64,000 bases of DNA from Nemania diffusa (Eukaryota; Ascomycota; Sordariomycetes; Xylariales; Xylariaceae). Within the stretch, counting starts at the first letter, position 1; every line of letters begins with the position of its first letter. Below are positions 1 to 10,617 of the stretch, one piece after another. Made by a program: the position numbers and the translations under genes. The stretch is from the NCBI GenBank assembly GCA_038501195.1, contig JBBPUQ010000002.1, positions 1,054,001-1,118,000 of the forward strand, written 5' to 3'. The notes under the pieces are model-generated. The model was not told the DNA's origin. It was given only the letters and a program-made list of their open reading frames with translations, and searched no databases.

Positions 1-1
1 C

Positions 2-685
2 GCGCTCGCACAGCCGTCCTCGCTAGCGAGCGCCATCGCGTACGCCGACGACCCGTCGCTCCGCGCCGTCGAGGTCTGGTCCTTCGACTGGGTCAGGACC
101 ATGGGCCTCTTCGCGACGGCGCAGGCGGACGAGCTGGCCAGGTACGCGCGCAACCAGACGCTGCGCGGCGGCTGGTGCGCGTTCGCGCGGGCGGCGCTGG
201 GGCAGGGCGCCCGGGTCAGCGTGGTTAGCCTCAACTGGTCGCCGTCGTGGGTGCGGCTCGTGCTGCGGCACGCCTCGTCGTGTCCCGAGGTGGTCCCGCG
301 CATCGCCGCGTATAGCCCCGAGATCCTGCCGCCGGGGGCCCTGCCCTTCTCGGCGCTGGATCACGACGCCTCGCTGTTCTCGGGCGGGGACAAGGCGAGG
401 CTTATCGAGAGTTTGCTCGACGGGGTTCCCAGGGCGAAGAGGCAGAGGGTTGTCTTTGTGTCTGATGGCGATGCGGACTTGCAGCCGCTTTGGGAGGGTC
501 CTACTAACGTGGGGATTGTTGCGGGTTACGCGAAAAGAGCGGCTCGGGCTTTCAGAGAGTACGGGGTTAGCATCTGGGAGGCCCGTGAAGGTTGGAGAGG
601 TTTCACGGGCGAGAGGGCCAATGCAGTGTATGGGTTTGAGGATTGGGTTGAAGTCACCAGCCTGTTATGGCCAGGACTGGTATGA
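2..685 (+). CDS. HAD-like phosphatase, 5' end missing
   Basis: This frame is open from base 2 to a TGA at 683-685, so the gene enters from the left of the window and only its C-terminal ~227 residues are present. Two short blocks suggest the haloacid dehalogenase (HAD) fold: SLNWS, in the position of the motif II serine strand, and VVFVSDGDADLQPLW, which resembles motif IV (GDxxxD) of HAD phosphatases. The FSGGDK block between them could supply the motif III lysine. The motif I DxD would lie upstream of the window. Substrate cannot be told from this sequence. An internal ATG at 101 is not the likely start, because conserved-looking coding sequence continues upstream of it. The codons are GC-rich, unlike the AT-rich blocks further right. 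HAD assignment is from motifs only and is moderately sure. Confidence 0.6.
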   Translation, partial: ALAQPSSLASAIAYADDPSLRAVEVWSFDWVRTMGLFATAQADELARYARNQTLRGGWCAFARAALGQGARVSVVSLNWSPSWVRLVLRHASSCPEVVPRIAAYSPEILPPGALPFSALDHDASLFSGGDKARLIESLLDGVPRAKRQRVVFVSDGDADLQPLWEGPTNVGIVAGYAKRAARAFREYGVSIWEAREGWRGFTGERANAVYGFEDWVEVTSLLWPGLV

Positions 686-1251
686 CATGACTTTCTGGCG
701 GAAGGCAATCCCTGTTCTATTTGGTCCTCGCATGTCTGGTAGAGCCGGAGGAATCGCGGAGGGATTGTAGAGGGAGGGGAACCTCGGTAAACCTTTCTCA
801 ATCGAGTCTATCTAGAAAATATTATATATAGTAGTCTATGGTACATTTCATTGATTGGTTGGTTTATATAGCTGGCATGTATTATTTTAGAACGTATGTG
901 TGAAGGAAGTGGATGATGTTCATTTGAACTTGGTCATCCATCTACATACCTACATAGATAGAGGCAATGCATACCGAGGCACAGTAAAAAGGAAGGATCA
1001 TAAGTACTACACCACAAACCACCCTGTTGGTCTTGTCGGCCCGCTACCGAATACGTCCACTGCACAGTCCTTTGCAGGGGGATCATTTCTATATCCCACC
1101 TGCAATCGACACTCTAGGCTAGGGCGCTACCCTGTTGCCTACTAGAAAAAGAAGGCGATATGTAGATAGACATGTGCCAACTCCCATAGGATTCGATCCA
1201 TGCTTTGTTAGGTACTTGCTGTCATACCCAGTATACATCACATCACCTACG

Positions 1252-1283
1252 CTAGGTAGATAGGTAGATAGGTAGATAGGAAG
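1252..1283. repeat. TAGG/TAGA microsatellite
   Basis: The 8-bp unit TAGGTAGA is repeated about three and a half times. Similar GGTA-rich tracts recur elsewhere in the window, notably the minisatellite near 11.4 kb. Confidence 0.8.
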
Positions 1284-1633
1284 ATGCCTTGGAGGAGGCC
1301 TCATGATGAAGATATAATTAGTGGGGGAAAAGGGCTCGGTCAGAGAATGCGGGTTGGCGATAGATAATACCTATCCACCACCCCTTTTTAGTTCACACGT
1401 AATCTCGTCAATATGACTGTTTTCGTGATGTAAACATCTAAGTAATACCCCACGCACTTGTATTATATATATATAGTAAACTTTATCTAATAGAGTTATA
1501 TCGATATCACAAGTGCCGGTATTAGTGTGTTTTAAACAAGATGTAAATCGGAGAGGCTCAAATAGGTTTAATGGACTAATGTGCTCGGACGATTAAGTAT
1601 AGCGCTAGGCTATCTTGAATAAAACTCCGGAAA

Positions 1634-1663
1634 GATCAAAGCTAGCATACCATGGCTTTGATC
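1634..1663. repeat. 9-bp inverted repeat with 12-nt loop
   Basis: Arms GATCAAAGC and GCTTTGATC are perfect and separated by 12 nt. It sits about 160 bp beyond the stop of the SAT4-family gene and could form a hairpin in the 3' region. No function can be assigned. Confidence 0.5.
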
Positions 1664-1823
1664 AATCCAATCACGGAAGCCGACTTGGTCATCAAAATAT
1701 AGTCAAAATATACGAGTAAAATAACATAACCTATATACGATTGCACTAATGGTAACACTGAGAAGACCCAGAATAGTGCGATATTTGCTCACGGGGCCGG
1801 CTGTAGTCGTAAGCAAAAAAAGA

Positions 1824-3261
1824 CTAGGCTTGGTTGACTTCCCAACTCCTGGTCACGTTGATGCTTGACTGTGGTTCGGTCGCTACTCCGAGGTTCGACA
1901 TCTCCAAGGCCACGGGATCGTGTCTTCTCTCATTCGACGTGATATGTGTCTGACTCTTTCCCTTTTGATATGGCCCGCCGTAGTAATCTGCCTCGATGCT
2001 CGGGCGGCTAGCCATGGCAGCGCTCAACGGGTAGAGCCTATCTTGCTGCTGTTGAATCTTAGCGCTTTCCGCGTCCCTCGACGCCGCGTCTCTCGACGAC
2101 CCCCTCTCTCCGTTGGCCTCGGGGTCGCTGAGCTTGACGAACGACGAGCTCATCTTCCCGGATCCGCCCGCCATCTTGCTGGGCTTTGACGTGAAGCTGC
2201 TTATCAGCCTCCGAAGCCCGCCGCCGCTAGAACTGAAGGTCGACTTGAACCACACGGAGAACGAGTTCGAAAAGGCGGGGAATGTCGGCAGGCACGCGCA
2301 GATGATGGTCAGGTTGGCCTCGAGCGAGCCCAGAAGGACGGCGATGCCCGCGTACTCGGTGAAATGCGTCATCATGTATGACTGATTGAGATTGTAAACA
2401 AGTCGAACCAGAGATATGACACAAATCCTGTTTGATCGTATTAGTTCGTCCCGGTCTCGCCACGGTAGCGATCGAATGACTTACAGAGTGCCAATGGAAA
2501 AAAGGAACGTCAGCGCGATCTTCTTTCGAATTGGCAGCAGGAGATTCCACACAAAGGGGATCGGTAACAGAAGCACCGAGAAATCCAGGATGGCGCCTAT
2601 TATGGTCTGCGCCGAATAGAACTTGGAAGTGTTAATACACTTGTAGTCTGGATATGAGACCTTGTCCCAGTTGGCCGCGAAGGGGATACATCCCGCGAGC
2701 GTGCCGACTGCGAAACTGATGCCATAGCCGGCTGTGATGGCCATCAGGGTGTAGGCCGGGAAACGAAACCGATCATGTGCCGAGAAGATCGAGAGAAGGA
2801 AGTCGAGGATCGAAATCTTGACCAGTGCCACCGCCAACGAACTAGTGACTCCTATCACGATGAATTGCTTTTGAAATCAGCTGGAGGTTCCACGTCAGAG
2901 ACTCGAGCGCGCCAACATACCTTCGTAGTGAGAAGTAGTTGATCATAGCCAACGAGAGCTGTAGTCTGGCCAACTCCTCCATTGGTGATGGTATAATTCT
3001 CGCTAGTGATCAGGCCAAAGGTGAAAAGCTAGAGACAGGCATTAACCACATGACATCTTGGCAAGAATATGGCAGTTTATTGTAGAGTGCAGTGCTCACC
3101 CAGGACGCAATGATGGTATAATCGGACAACCTCCATTTCACATTTCGCACATGGCGGGCCCAAAGCCTTAGGACCACTGAGATGAACGAAAGCGTGAGGC
3201 CTATAATGTTAACTACCAGAATGGCAGTCGGGAATTGCAGAGAGGTCTTGTAAGGCGCCAT
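1824..3261 (-). CDS. SAT4/PTH11-type rhodopsin-fold membrane protein
   Basis: Four exons (3100-3261, 2921-3028, 2485-2867, 1824-2427; introns 71, 53 and 57 nt) give one 418-residue frame. The ATG at 3261 opens MAPYKTSL followed at once by the first membrane helix. The sequence has the seven-helix look of the fungal rhodopsin-domain family (SAT4-like; includes PTH11-type receptors): a short N-terminus, an RLWARHVRN-like loop, a CIPFAANWD-like segment, a helix with LLLPIPFVW before an RKK loop, and a final helix ending ICACLPTFPAF. The last ~120 residues form a Ser/Gly/charged cytoplasmic tail. The third intron is decided by its CTAATAC branch site and CAG acceptor; an alternative acceptor 44 nt further downstream gives an immediate stop. 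Family members sit in the plasma membrane and some act in surface sensing; the ligand here is unknown. Confidence 0.88.
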
Positions 3262-4431
3262 GGTCGGAACGCCTACCTACAAGTTAGGCTATCTTGGATG
3301 GGTTTGCCTAGGCTGCCTACTGACGAAGGAGAATCCGACTCGTGAGCGCAGCCCCAGATCCTCCGTGATAGAAAACCAAATCAGTCGTAGATAACACAGG
3401 GTAAGTATCTAATGAGGGACCGAAAAGAGCACGGAAATAAGCATAACGAGGAAAACTGAGTGTGACGACCCGAAGGATGCTGACGACCCGGAGAATCGAT
3501 GTCAGCAATACCTACCAATGAATGGCGGAGCGCATTCTATTGCCTACGCATATAGGATTTGTGTCGCGCAGTTGCTGGGTACTGGCGAATTCGGCAACAA
3601 TCTGCCAGGTGTTAGTTACATCGTGGACTAGTCTACTCGCTCGTACCAAGTTATCATAGGCGGCTTATATTGATGACTACATATACGTCGATAATTTAAA
3701 CTATATCTATGTAGGATCAGCGCACGGTCACATTACATCGCTCGTGGTCGAATGCGACAGTGACTTGCATTGGGTCGTATTGCTTAGGTTTTGGTTCCAT
3801 TCTCCCTTTCCAGAACGTGGTGTACCACAGCAGATAGGCGTGGTGTCTATTTCGGCTAGCGGCATACTGCCAGGGAAGAGGTGTGGGTGGCGTTACATCG
3901 CGGCGTTGCGTAGGATTAATACAGAGTATTATTCGTGAGGGGTTTCCGTGGCTTTCTGTAGTTTCGCCGCGACCTTGCATCAATCATGCCACGGTCCCAC
4001 ACCGCTTACATGGCCATGCCTACCTATACTATGCACAGGCCACGAGCATATGAACAGGCGGAATTGGAACCCTGTACGTACATCCCACGCGCGCGAGGCC
4101 GGCTAGCGATTGGCTGTCTTGGTGTAATACCAGATCTCGGCAATGTGCAGTACCACTGTATCTAGCGTATGGCGCAAGAATGCAACCGCGATCTGAACCG
4201 GGTTGGCCCCCACCGATGGGTACGGGGACGCATGAAGCAGCTACGCCACCAGTCTCGAATCTCGATAGCAAAACTACCGTCACTGCGCTGCGACGTGCCC
4301 GTGTAACCACCACTGCCCGTGATCTCCCGACAGCAGGCCCTTCCTTGTACAAAGCCTAGCATCGTCTCCTCGACGACGCGCATGTGGCAAAGCTTCTTCC
4401 AAGTTGTTTGTCGCCAGGGGCTAAAGCGAAA
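3262..4431. other. intergenic region between divergent genes
   Basis: This region separates the starts of the minus-strand SAT4-family gene and the plus-strand methyltransferase, so it must contain both promoters. Open frames here (3317-3508, 3717-3983, 4029-4352, part of 4162-4626) show no recognisable protein and are treated as chance. I see no RNA gene. Confidence 0.55.
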
Positions 4432-5521
4432 ATGGAGCAGCAGAAACAGGAACAGGAACAGGAGAGCTATATTCTCGGCCGAACATTCTCGGCCAACGCC
4501 CGGTTCGTAAAAAGTCCGATCCCACGTCTCAGATGCTAACGAGCCACTTGGCAGACTAAATTTGCAATACTTCCTCTGGAAGGATGGCGGGTTTTCCCTC
4601 CACCCTAGTATTCCGGCAACTACCAAGAACTTGCGCGTCGCTGAGATAGGTGTGGGAACCGGGTATGTTGCCTCTATTCCCTATCCAGTCTCTCTCTCGG
4701 TAGTTTCGTTGACAGTGGTGCGGATAGGATCTGGCTGGTCGATCTGGCACGGAATTTGCCTGAATGCGCCAAAATCGATGGATTTGACATCAACTTGACG
4801 CAGTGTCCACCAGCAGAGTGGCTACCATCCAACGTATCGGTACACGAGGTAGACTGCCTAGGTCCGCTACCAGAAGACCTGATTGGGCAGTATGACATTG
4901 TCCATATTCAGCTGTTCCATCTTGCCGTGCACAATAATGACCCGGCACCGATTATTAAGAATTTGATCAGACTTCTAAGTAAGTGGCACTCATGAGCGGC
5001 GGATGTTTGTGCCTGAGTGGGTAGCGCTTATTTCCCTTACAGAGCCCGGAGGTTGGATCTCGTGGGGAGAGATTGACTACAGTCGTTGGCAGACTGTCAG
5101 AACCAAGGAAGGGCAAGATACTGTGGACAACATCACCCCGCTTTTAGCATTGATCGGAACAGTAGGTGGGACAAGACCAAACTGGGCTGCTGATGAGTAA
5201 GTTTCTCTTAATATCATGCCCTGATAGTCTTAGCTGATCTCCGTCATCTCAAGCTGGCCGTCTCGGCTGCATCTGCTCTTCGCGGAGAATGGTCTAGAAA
5301 ACGTGGAGCAGAATAACCGGTTATTCCCCCTGGACTTGCTAGTCTTTCAGTTAGATACTGCGTTGATGGCGTCGGAAGAAGTGAGTTATAAAGTCCTGGA
5401 TCCAATCCGCAATGGATCAGGAGACCGCTGTCGCGCCTTGATTTCGGATGTGTTTAGAGATCGACAGAAGCTGGCTTATAACGTTGGCCGTCTCACTGTT
5501 GTTGGACAGAAGCCGCTTTAG
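4432..5521 (+). CDS. LaeA-like SAM-dependent methyltransferase
   Basis: Five exons (4432-4502, 4555-4662, 4716-4978, 5043-5196, 5254-5521) encode 287 residues. The N-terminus has a Gln/Glu repeat, then YILGRTF and a LNLQYFLWKD block typical of the fungal LaeA/UMTA-type class I methyltransferases. Motif I is VAEIGVGTGG (residues 51-60), followed by IWLVDLA, an acidic strand end GFDI, the YDIVHIQ strand and the KPGGWISWGEID post-motif. The first donor is read as GTTCGT rather than the overlapping GTAAAA, because only the former keeps the frame and restores the family's A-R-L-N junction. Nuclear LaeA relatives regulate secondary-metabolite clusters, while other members methylate small molecules. 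The adjacent hydrolase, UbiA enzyme and P450 make a link to metabolite biosynthesis plausible, but that is inference from position. Confidence 0.86.
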
Positions 5522-5699
5522 GAATGGTCACAGAATGCAGGAACCGGCCGGTAGATGATAAGTACAAGGCGATAGGTGCAGGATACGATGCATGATGAAG
5601 AGATCACACCAATCAGCTTTTGCGATTGTTTAGCTCCATAGGTACTATATATAGTTTATAACACCTAGCTGCTGATTACCGGTCCGACGTCATGTAAGA

Positions 5700-6529
5700 T
5701 CATTCAGCTGTTCGAGTTCCCTCCTTGATGAGTGTTTCTGCGGTCCACTCAGGTTTGCTGATGAAAGGGGAGTGACCAGCTTCAACCTCAATGACATTGT
5801 CGATTTTATGAGGACCACTTGCTTTCGCGGTATCGATGAGATACTTAGCAGCAGCTACAGTTGTAGGTACATCTTTGAGAGTCAGGATGTACGTTGTTGG
5901 GATGATGCGCCAGGCAGCATGAGTCGTGGTACTCCAAAAAGCCCCAAAACTCTGTGGGCGCAACTCTTTGGCCAGTTCGGCAGCTGTCTCATCATCCAGA
6001 TCTTGATAAAACATGCCTTTAGCATCTTCTGGCAGTATAGTGATAATTCCTTTCTAATAAGTCCGAGTGGTTAACTTGAAGCTGTCCGGAGTAGCAGAAA
6101 CAGCAGAGCACTTACTTCTAGATCGGTTTTCATCTCAGGTACCATTTGGGCGCGCGTACCATGGGGCGAATGTTGAAATCCTTCTGGCACCAGGAAAGCG
6201 ACGATATAGATCAATCTCACGACACCGCCCTTCAACCCCTTAGCAAGACATGACTTCTTGTCCAGGCCCTCCAGCGCTGTGCCGCCTGTCATGCCGCTGA
6301 AGCTGTGCATCACGACTACTACATCTTGCTCTACGACCAACTTAGAAACCGTTTCACGGATGACTTCGACATCTGCATCCCAATTGGGAGTTGGTGGGGT
6401 GGAGCCACAAGATGGCAGTGCGGGTGCAATAGCGGAGTAGCCTGCCTTTTCAAGCTCAGGGATGAGTCGGCTCCAGCATTGAGGGCTGTGCCAGGCACCA
6501 TGAAGCAGAACGAAAGCTGGGCCGGTCAT
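5700..6529 (-). CDS. alpha/beta hydrolase, methylesterase-like
   Basis: Two exons (6116-6529 and 5700-6053; 62-nt intron with GTAAGT donor and TTAG acceptor) give 255 residues. The frame is open further upstream, but the ATG at 6529 gives MTGPAFVLLHGAWHSP, the usual N-terminal strand and HG oxyanion motif of this family, so it is preferred. The nucleophile elbow reads M-H-S-F-S-G: the serine and last glycine are kept while the first glycine of GxSxG is methionine. The C-terminal EAGHSPF block supplies the catalytic histidine. Proteins of this small, lid-bearing type resemble plant methylesterase/hydroxynitrile-lyase-like hydrolases; the substrate is unknown. It converges on the methyltransferase gene, with about 180 bp between the two stops. 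Confidence 0.85.
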
Positions 6530-6854
6530 TTTGGCATCAATGAGGGGTCGCGTAGAAGGTAGAAGAGATGATCGATGAGAAAATCGTCCATGAAAGGAAT
6601 AGGAAGAAAACGAGCATATGACATGAATAAGAACATATGTATAATGGATTGTTTCTAAAAATAGTGGGAGGCTACACAGAGACTTCCGATTGGTTCCCAA
6701 GCTAAGAAGGGAGAGTCTATCTCAAATTTGGCCCTTGCTTATACATACAAGTGCATAGTAGGATTGGGCCAGCCAAGTTGCTATGTACACACACCGAAAA
6801 GGTCCTCTTACAATACCACCCATAAAATGGATACCTTCCCTTACCTACCTAACC
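6530..6854. other. short intergenic region
   Basis: This gap lies between the start of the alpha/beta hydrolase and the stop of the UbiA-type gene, both on the minus strand. It should hold the hydrolase promoter and the UbiA 3' region. I see no gene in it. Confidence 0.5.
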
Positions 6855-7883
6855 CTATGACCAGATTCCCAATGCAACCTTGAGCGCGTCGTAATTACCA
6901 CCGTGCAGTGTGCGCGGTCCTGCAGCAGCCCACAGGGGCAGCACGTAGAGACCAGCCATCCAAGCATTCCAGAGCCGGAACGTCCGCTTATCAGCCTCAA
7001 CCCCACGGTAGACTAGCAATCTGCATGAAACAGCGGTGCCAATCACTGCGATGAGTATATTTGGCCCATTGCTTATCTTCCAAAAAAAGGGACAAAAGAA
7101 AGACCAGGCTGCCACGGGTACCGCTGTTAGCCAACGAGCAGGACCGTCGCCTACAGCGATGGGGAATGAATCCCGCCCTCGTAAGCGATCACCAATCTGG
7201 TCGGCCATATCTTGCGTCTGTACCGTCGAGAATACGACAGCAGCAATGATCAACAGCCACCAGTACATGTCTGGGCTTATGTGGTACGACGACTCGCTAA
7301 GCACCACGTCAAGTGCGCCCGAGGCAAAGCTGCAGAAGCCCAGGGCGTTAATTGCGTTACGACTAGCCCAGTGCCAGTCGGCGAGGTTTAGGTCGTTGTA
7401 ACCATAACCCAGCACGATCAATGTCAGGCACTGCTTTAGACCACCGAGTTGAAGGCTCGCGCATATGGCTAGGGGGTAGAAGCCGAGCATCACGACTTTA
7501 GCCTGCGCCTCCGTCATCCGCCCAGAAGGCATCGGCCGCCACGGCTTATTGTGACTGTCCTCGAGGATCGCTGCCGGCTGCCGCTGATTGTCGATCGCGA
7601 AAGGCAGCAGGTTAATCCAGACCCAGAACAGTACCCCTGGTATCCGAGACAATACCCGTCCCCATGGAAGCACGCCGTCGAGCTCTGAATACAGAGCTAG
7701 GGCGGTGATGACGCCGAATATCGACTGAGGAAACACGATCGTCTTCAAGTCGCTGCGCGTGAAAAGCCATATCGAGTACGCATGATAAAACCACGTTTTA
7801 CCACTAGTTTTGCTAGCGTCCTATGAAACATTCGCGTTAATTGCATTGCCGTGACATCTTCGGGAGTTGCTTACTGCAGACAT
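6855..7883 (-). CDS. UbiA-family membrane prenyltransferase or terpene cyclase
   Basis: Two exons, a 9-nt first exon (7875-7883, ATG TCT GCA) and 6855-7820, separated by a 54-nt GTAAGC...CATAG intron, encode 324 residues. After YHAYSIWLFTRSDLKT come about eight hydrophobic helices. The first acidic motif region is DNQR followed by EDSHNKPWRPMPSGR (about residues 80-104). The second is DMADQIGDRLRGR (about 207-219), the Asp-rich pair that binds Mg-diphosphate in the UbiA superfamily. In fungi this subgroup includes integral-membrane terpene cyclases, such as the bergamotene synthase of the fumagillin pathway, as well as aromatic prenyltransferases. Which reaction occurs here cannot be decided. 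It shares a 510-bp divergent promoter region with the P450, which supports a joint pathway. Confidence 0.85.
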
Positions 7884-8393
7884 TGATCCTAGTAAGATGT
7901 TTACTCATGTACCCTTGGCTATGGGTCCCGACTAATAACTAGCAATGACTAGCAACCGTGAAATCTGCCGTGCCCTTACCAGTGCCGTGCGGTTCACGAC
8001 CAGCCCTTTTGTACTTGGACGCAGTCTGTACCTAATCGAACCCATAATAATCCTCTACGTCAGTTCTCTATCGTGATTAGGCTCCATCTCACCGGCAAGA
8101 GATTTTCTGCCTTGGCCTCGGGCATATCACTCGAGAGTGGTATGATCCATCAGTCTAGCCCTCAATAGGGCTGTTGCGGAAGCACTATACCGTAACAAGT
8201 ACATGTCTATTTATGCATCATCATCGTGCATGTAGTTTTGGGGTCGTGGTAAGAACTTCTTACCTCTAAAGAGGTCAGACGTGCCTTCATCCTCCTCTCT
8301 TCCTGTCTTCCTACCACTACGACACCATCCAGTTCGTATTGTTCACATGATCTTTTGCTTCACTCCCAAGATCTCATCTTGACGAAGCCCAAG
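7884..8393. promoter_or_regulatory. shared divergent promoter of UbiA-type gene and P450
   Basis: This 510-bp gap separates the two start codons, which point away from each other. Divergent pairs in fungal metabolite clusters are commonly co-regulated. The region contains a tight pair of palindromes at 8248-8274 and no open frame of interest. The regulatory role is inferred from gene orientation. Confidence 0.5.
8248..8274. promoter_or_regulatory. two abutting palindromes, possible operator
   Basis: GGTAAGAA-C-TTCTTACC (8248-8264) is a perfect 8-bp inverted repeat with a 1-nt centre. It overlaps CCTCT-AA-AGAGG (8263-8274). The pair lies about 120-145 bp upstream of the P450 ATG, a reasonable distance for an activator site. 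No known factor is recognised. Confidence 0.35.
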
Positions 8394-10139
8394 ATGTCGC
8401 CTTCGTCACCACTCGAACTCCACCTCGGCACCGCCGTTCTTGGAGTCTTATCTCATCATGTAATATTTATTCGCGGAGAATGGCACATGCAAGCGCCGAC
8501 AATCTTCAAGATCTATTTCGCTCTAGCTCTACTCCTCTTCTTTACCAATGTTGGGGTCGGAAGGGATTATCATGCCAGTCTGAGGGCCGTAGCCCTTCTT
8601 GCAAGCTCATATTCCACAGGGTTGTTCACAAGTATAATCGTGTACCGGCGGTACTTCCATCGTCTTAGCAAATTCCCCGGCCCCTGGGCTGCCGGCGTGA
8701 CAAAGTTCTGGCACGTCTGGCAGTGCCGCTCGGGGAAGAACTACCTCGTCGTTGAAAAGCTGCGTGAACAATACGGCCCCATCATCCGAACCGGACCCGA
8801 AGAGCTCACCATCATCGACCCCGCCGTTCCCCCTGCCGTCGATGGACCCGGGAGCACCTGCACCAAGGCGGTTTGGTACGACTTCTTACTCCCCGAAATA
8901 GCACTCAACACGACGAGGAGCGTAAAAGAACACGACGCACGCCGACGGGCTTGGGATCGCGGGTTCAGTACCAAAGCTCTCGATGCGTACGAAGGGCGTA
9001 TTGTGGAATATGCGGAGCTCTTAGCTTCACGCATTGAGGGTTTAGCAAAGGAACAGAAACCGGTCAATGTTTCCGACTGGTTCTATTGGTTTACCTTTGA
9101 TGTCATGGGGGAGTTCGCCTTTGCGCGGTCCTTTTCCATGCTGCAGGACGAACAGTGGCATTTTGCTGTGACCCTGCTCCGGAAAGCCATGAGCTTGCTA
9201 GGGCCGTTTAGTCCGGTTCCTTGGATTGCTCAGATCGCGTTTTACATCACCCCATGGATGTTTGTAGTTCGCGACTGGCTGAGCATGATGGATTGGTGCA
9301 AGGATCGCATGGGCGAGCGCATTAAGGTTTGTTTCTATTAGTGGTCGGCCTTGTTGCCATGGCAAGCCAATCCGACTAACTGAGCTACAGGCGAAGGTCG
9401 ATCGACCAGATGTGTCACATTGGCTTATTGATGCGTCTCTCAAGCGAGGATCGCTTGAAGCTGATCGCGAATGGTTAAACGGCGATGCTGTGACAATTAT
9501 CATTGCCGGAAGGTAAGCTACGTTATTCCCATGTAATTAGACATCTCTCTAACAGTCAATAATAGCGACACTATTGCGCCAACTCTCGTATTCGCTCTAT
9601 ACGAGCTATCTAATCACCCAGAATACCAATCGCAGCTTCTTTCTGCCCTCAAGGGTATAGATATTTACGACCGGAATCAACTCCGCACATGCACGTTGCT
9701 AACTGCGATCATTGACGAAACTTTACGGCTTCACCCGCCCGTTCCCACGGGCGGCTACCGCCAAACCCCGCCGGAAGGGATAACAATAAACGGTACCTAC
9801 ATCCCCGGGAACGTCACCATAATATCTCCCCGTTATTCTCTCGGTCGGCTAGAGTCCTCTTACGAAAACGCTAAGCAGTTCGTTCCTGAGAGATGGACGA
9901 CGAGACGGGAGATGGTCAAAGACGCCCGGGGCTTCGCGCCCTTCTCACAAGGTCGATTCAACTGCGTTGGCAAAACACTGGCTATGAATGAGATGCGGTT
10001 TGTTATCGCTTTACTAATCACAAAGTTCGAGGTTGCGTTTTGGGGTGAGGAGAGAGGGCAGCGACTGTTTTCTGATTTGAAAGATCAGTTCACAGCCGCG
10101 CCCGGTAGGTTGGAGCTGAAATTTCAAGCAAGGGCGTAA
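8394..10139 (+). CDS. cytochrome P450 monooxygenase
   Basis: Three exons (8394-9326, 9391-9512, 9566-10139) encode 542 residues, a normal length for a fungal microsomal P450. Hydrophobic segments fill the first ~90 residues and anchor it to the endoplasmic reticulum; they are followed by a KFPGPWAAG proline-rich hinge. The I-helix AGSDT spans residues 350-354 and is created by joining exons 2 and 3. The K-helix ExxR is E403-T-L-R406, and the haem loop FSQGRFNCVG puts the axial cysteine at about residue 485. The ATG at 8394 is the first ATG in a frame that extends upstream. All key motifs are intact, so the enzyme should be active. Together with the divergent UbiA-type gene it suggests oxidation of a terpenoid or prenylated product; the substrate is unknown. 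Confidence 0.93.
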
Positions 10140-10430
10140 GGGTTTGGTCATTTGTCATGCTATTAAATTCTGGTTACACACACTATGTTTTCTTAGGAAA
10201 AGGGGAAATCTCATTCTTATTGGTTCCTTACCGCTTCGCCAATTCGGCAGGTCCGGGTGCAGGTAAGAGTGAGGTCAGCATGAAGGATTACGGCGTTTTT
10301 AATGTTTCTACATTCAAATTTGGTGATACAACTAGAGCTATAATTCTAGTTTCACATCTGTCAAATCATGACCTGTTTGCAAATTGAGGATACGTTACCC
10401 CGGTCAATCCGAGACACCCGTGCACGGGGA
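10140..10430. other. 3' flank of P450
   Basis: An open frame at 10157-10387 has no recognisable signature and is likely chance. No repeat similarity to the block on the right was seen in this stretch. Confidence 0.5.
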
Positions 10431-10617
10431 AGTAGAGATGCCTTCAATGTTGAAATATGGGTGGCTGGTAAAGCCGGTGGCTGGGTACTTCGCCCCACAC
10501 ACATCTGCCATATATACTAGAGGTACCACCTCATCATATAAAGTCTAGACTTATTTCTTAACCTAATATTCATCAATATATGCAATATATCTATTGCTTA
10601 TAATTTACTATTTAACA
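10431..10617 (+). repeat. unmutated copy of direct repeat (LTR-like end)
   Basis: This segment matches 27541-27737 in the same orientation almost base for base, apart from C-to-T and G-to-A differences and one or two short gaps. Both copies end in TTTAACA. The left copy keeps its C and G bases, while the right copy is RIP-mutated. Terminal CA and the flanking of a copia relic in the same orientation suggest the 3' parts of a pair of LTRs. The 5' end of the repeat is not resolved, and no target duplication could be confirmed. Confidence 0.7.

Larger units (their letters stand above)
686..1823. other. intergenic region between convergent genes
   Basis: This stretch lies between the 3' ends of the HAD-like gene and the SAT4-family gene. 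The short open frames here (for example 900-1145) show no recognisable protein signature and are taken as chance. It holds a GATA/GGTA microsatellite at 1252-1283 and an inverted repeat at 1634-1663. I see nothing else. Confidence 0.6.

Noticed and set aside
1920..2385. plus-strand frames over the SAT4-family gene
   Set aside because: They are antisense shadows of the last exon, which has clear membrane-protein features in the minus frame.
6530..6700. N-terminal extension of the alpha/beta hydrolase from 6700
   Set aside because: The extra 57 residues are low in similarity to the fold, and the ATG at 6529 gives the standard family N-terminus.
10157..10387. 76-residue frame after the P450
   Set aside because: No domain, no splice or start context; it contains only a chance glycine-rich stretch.
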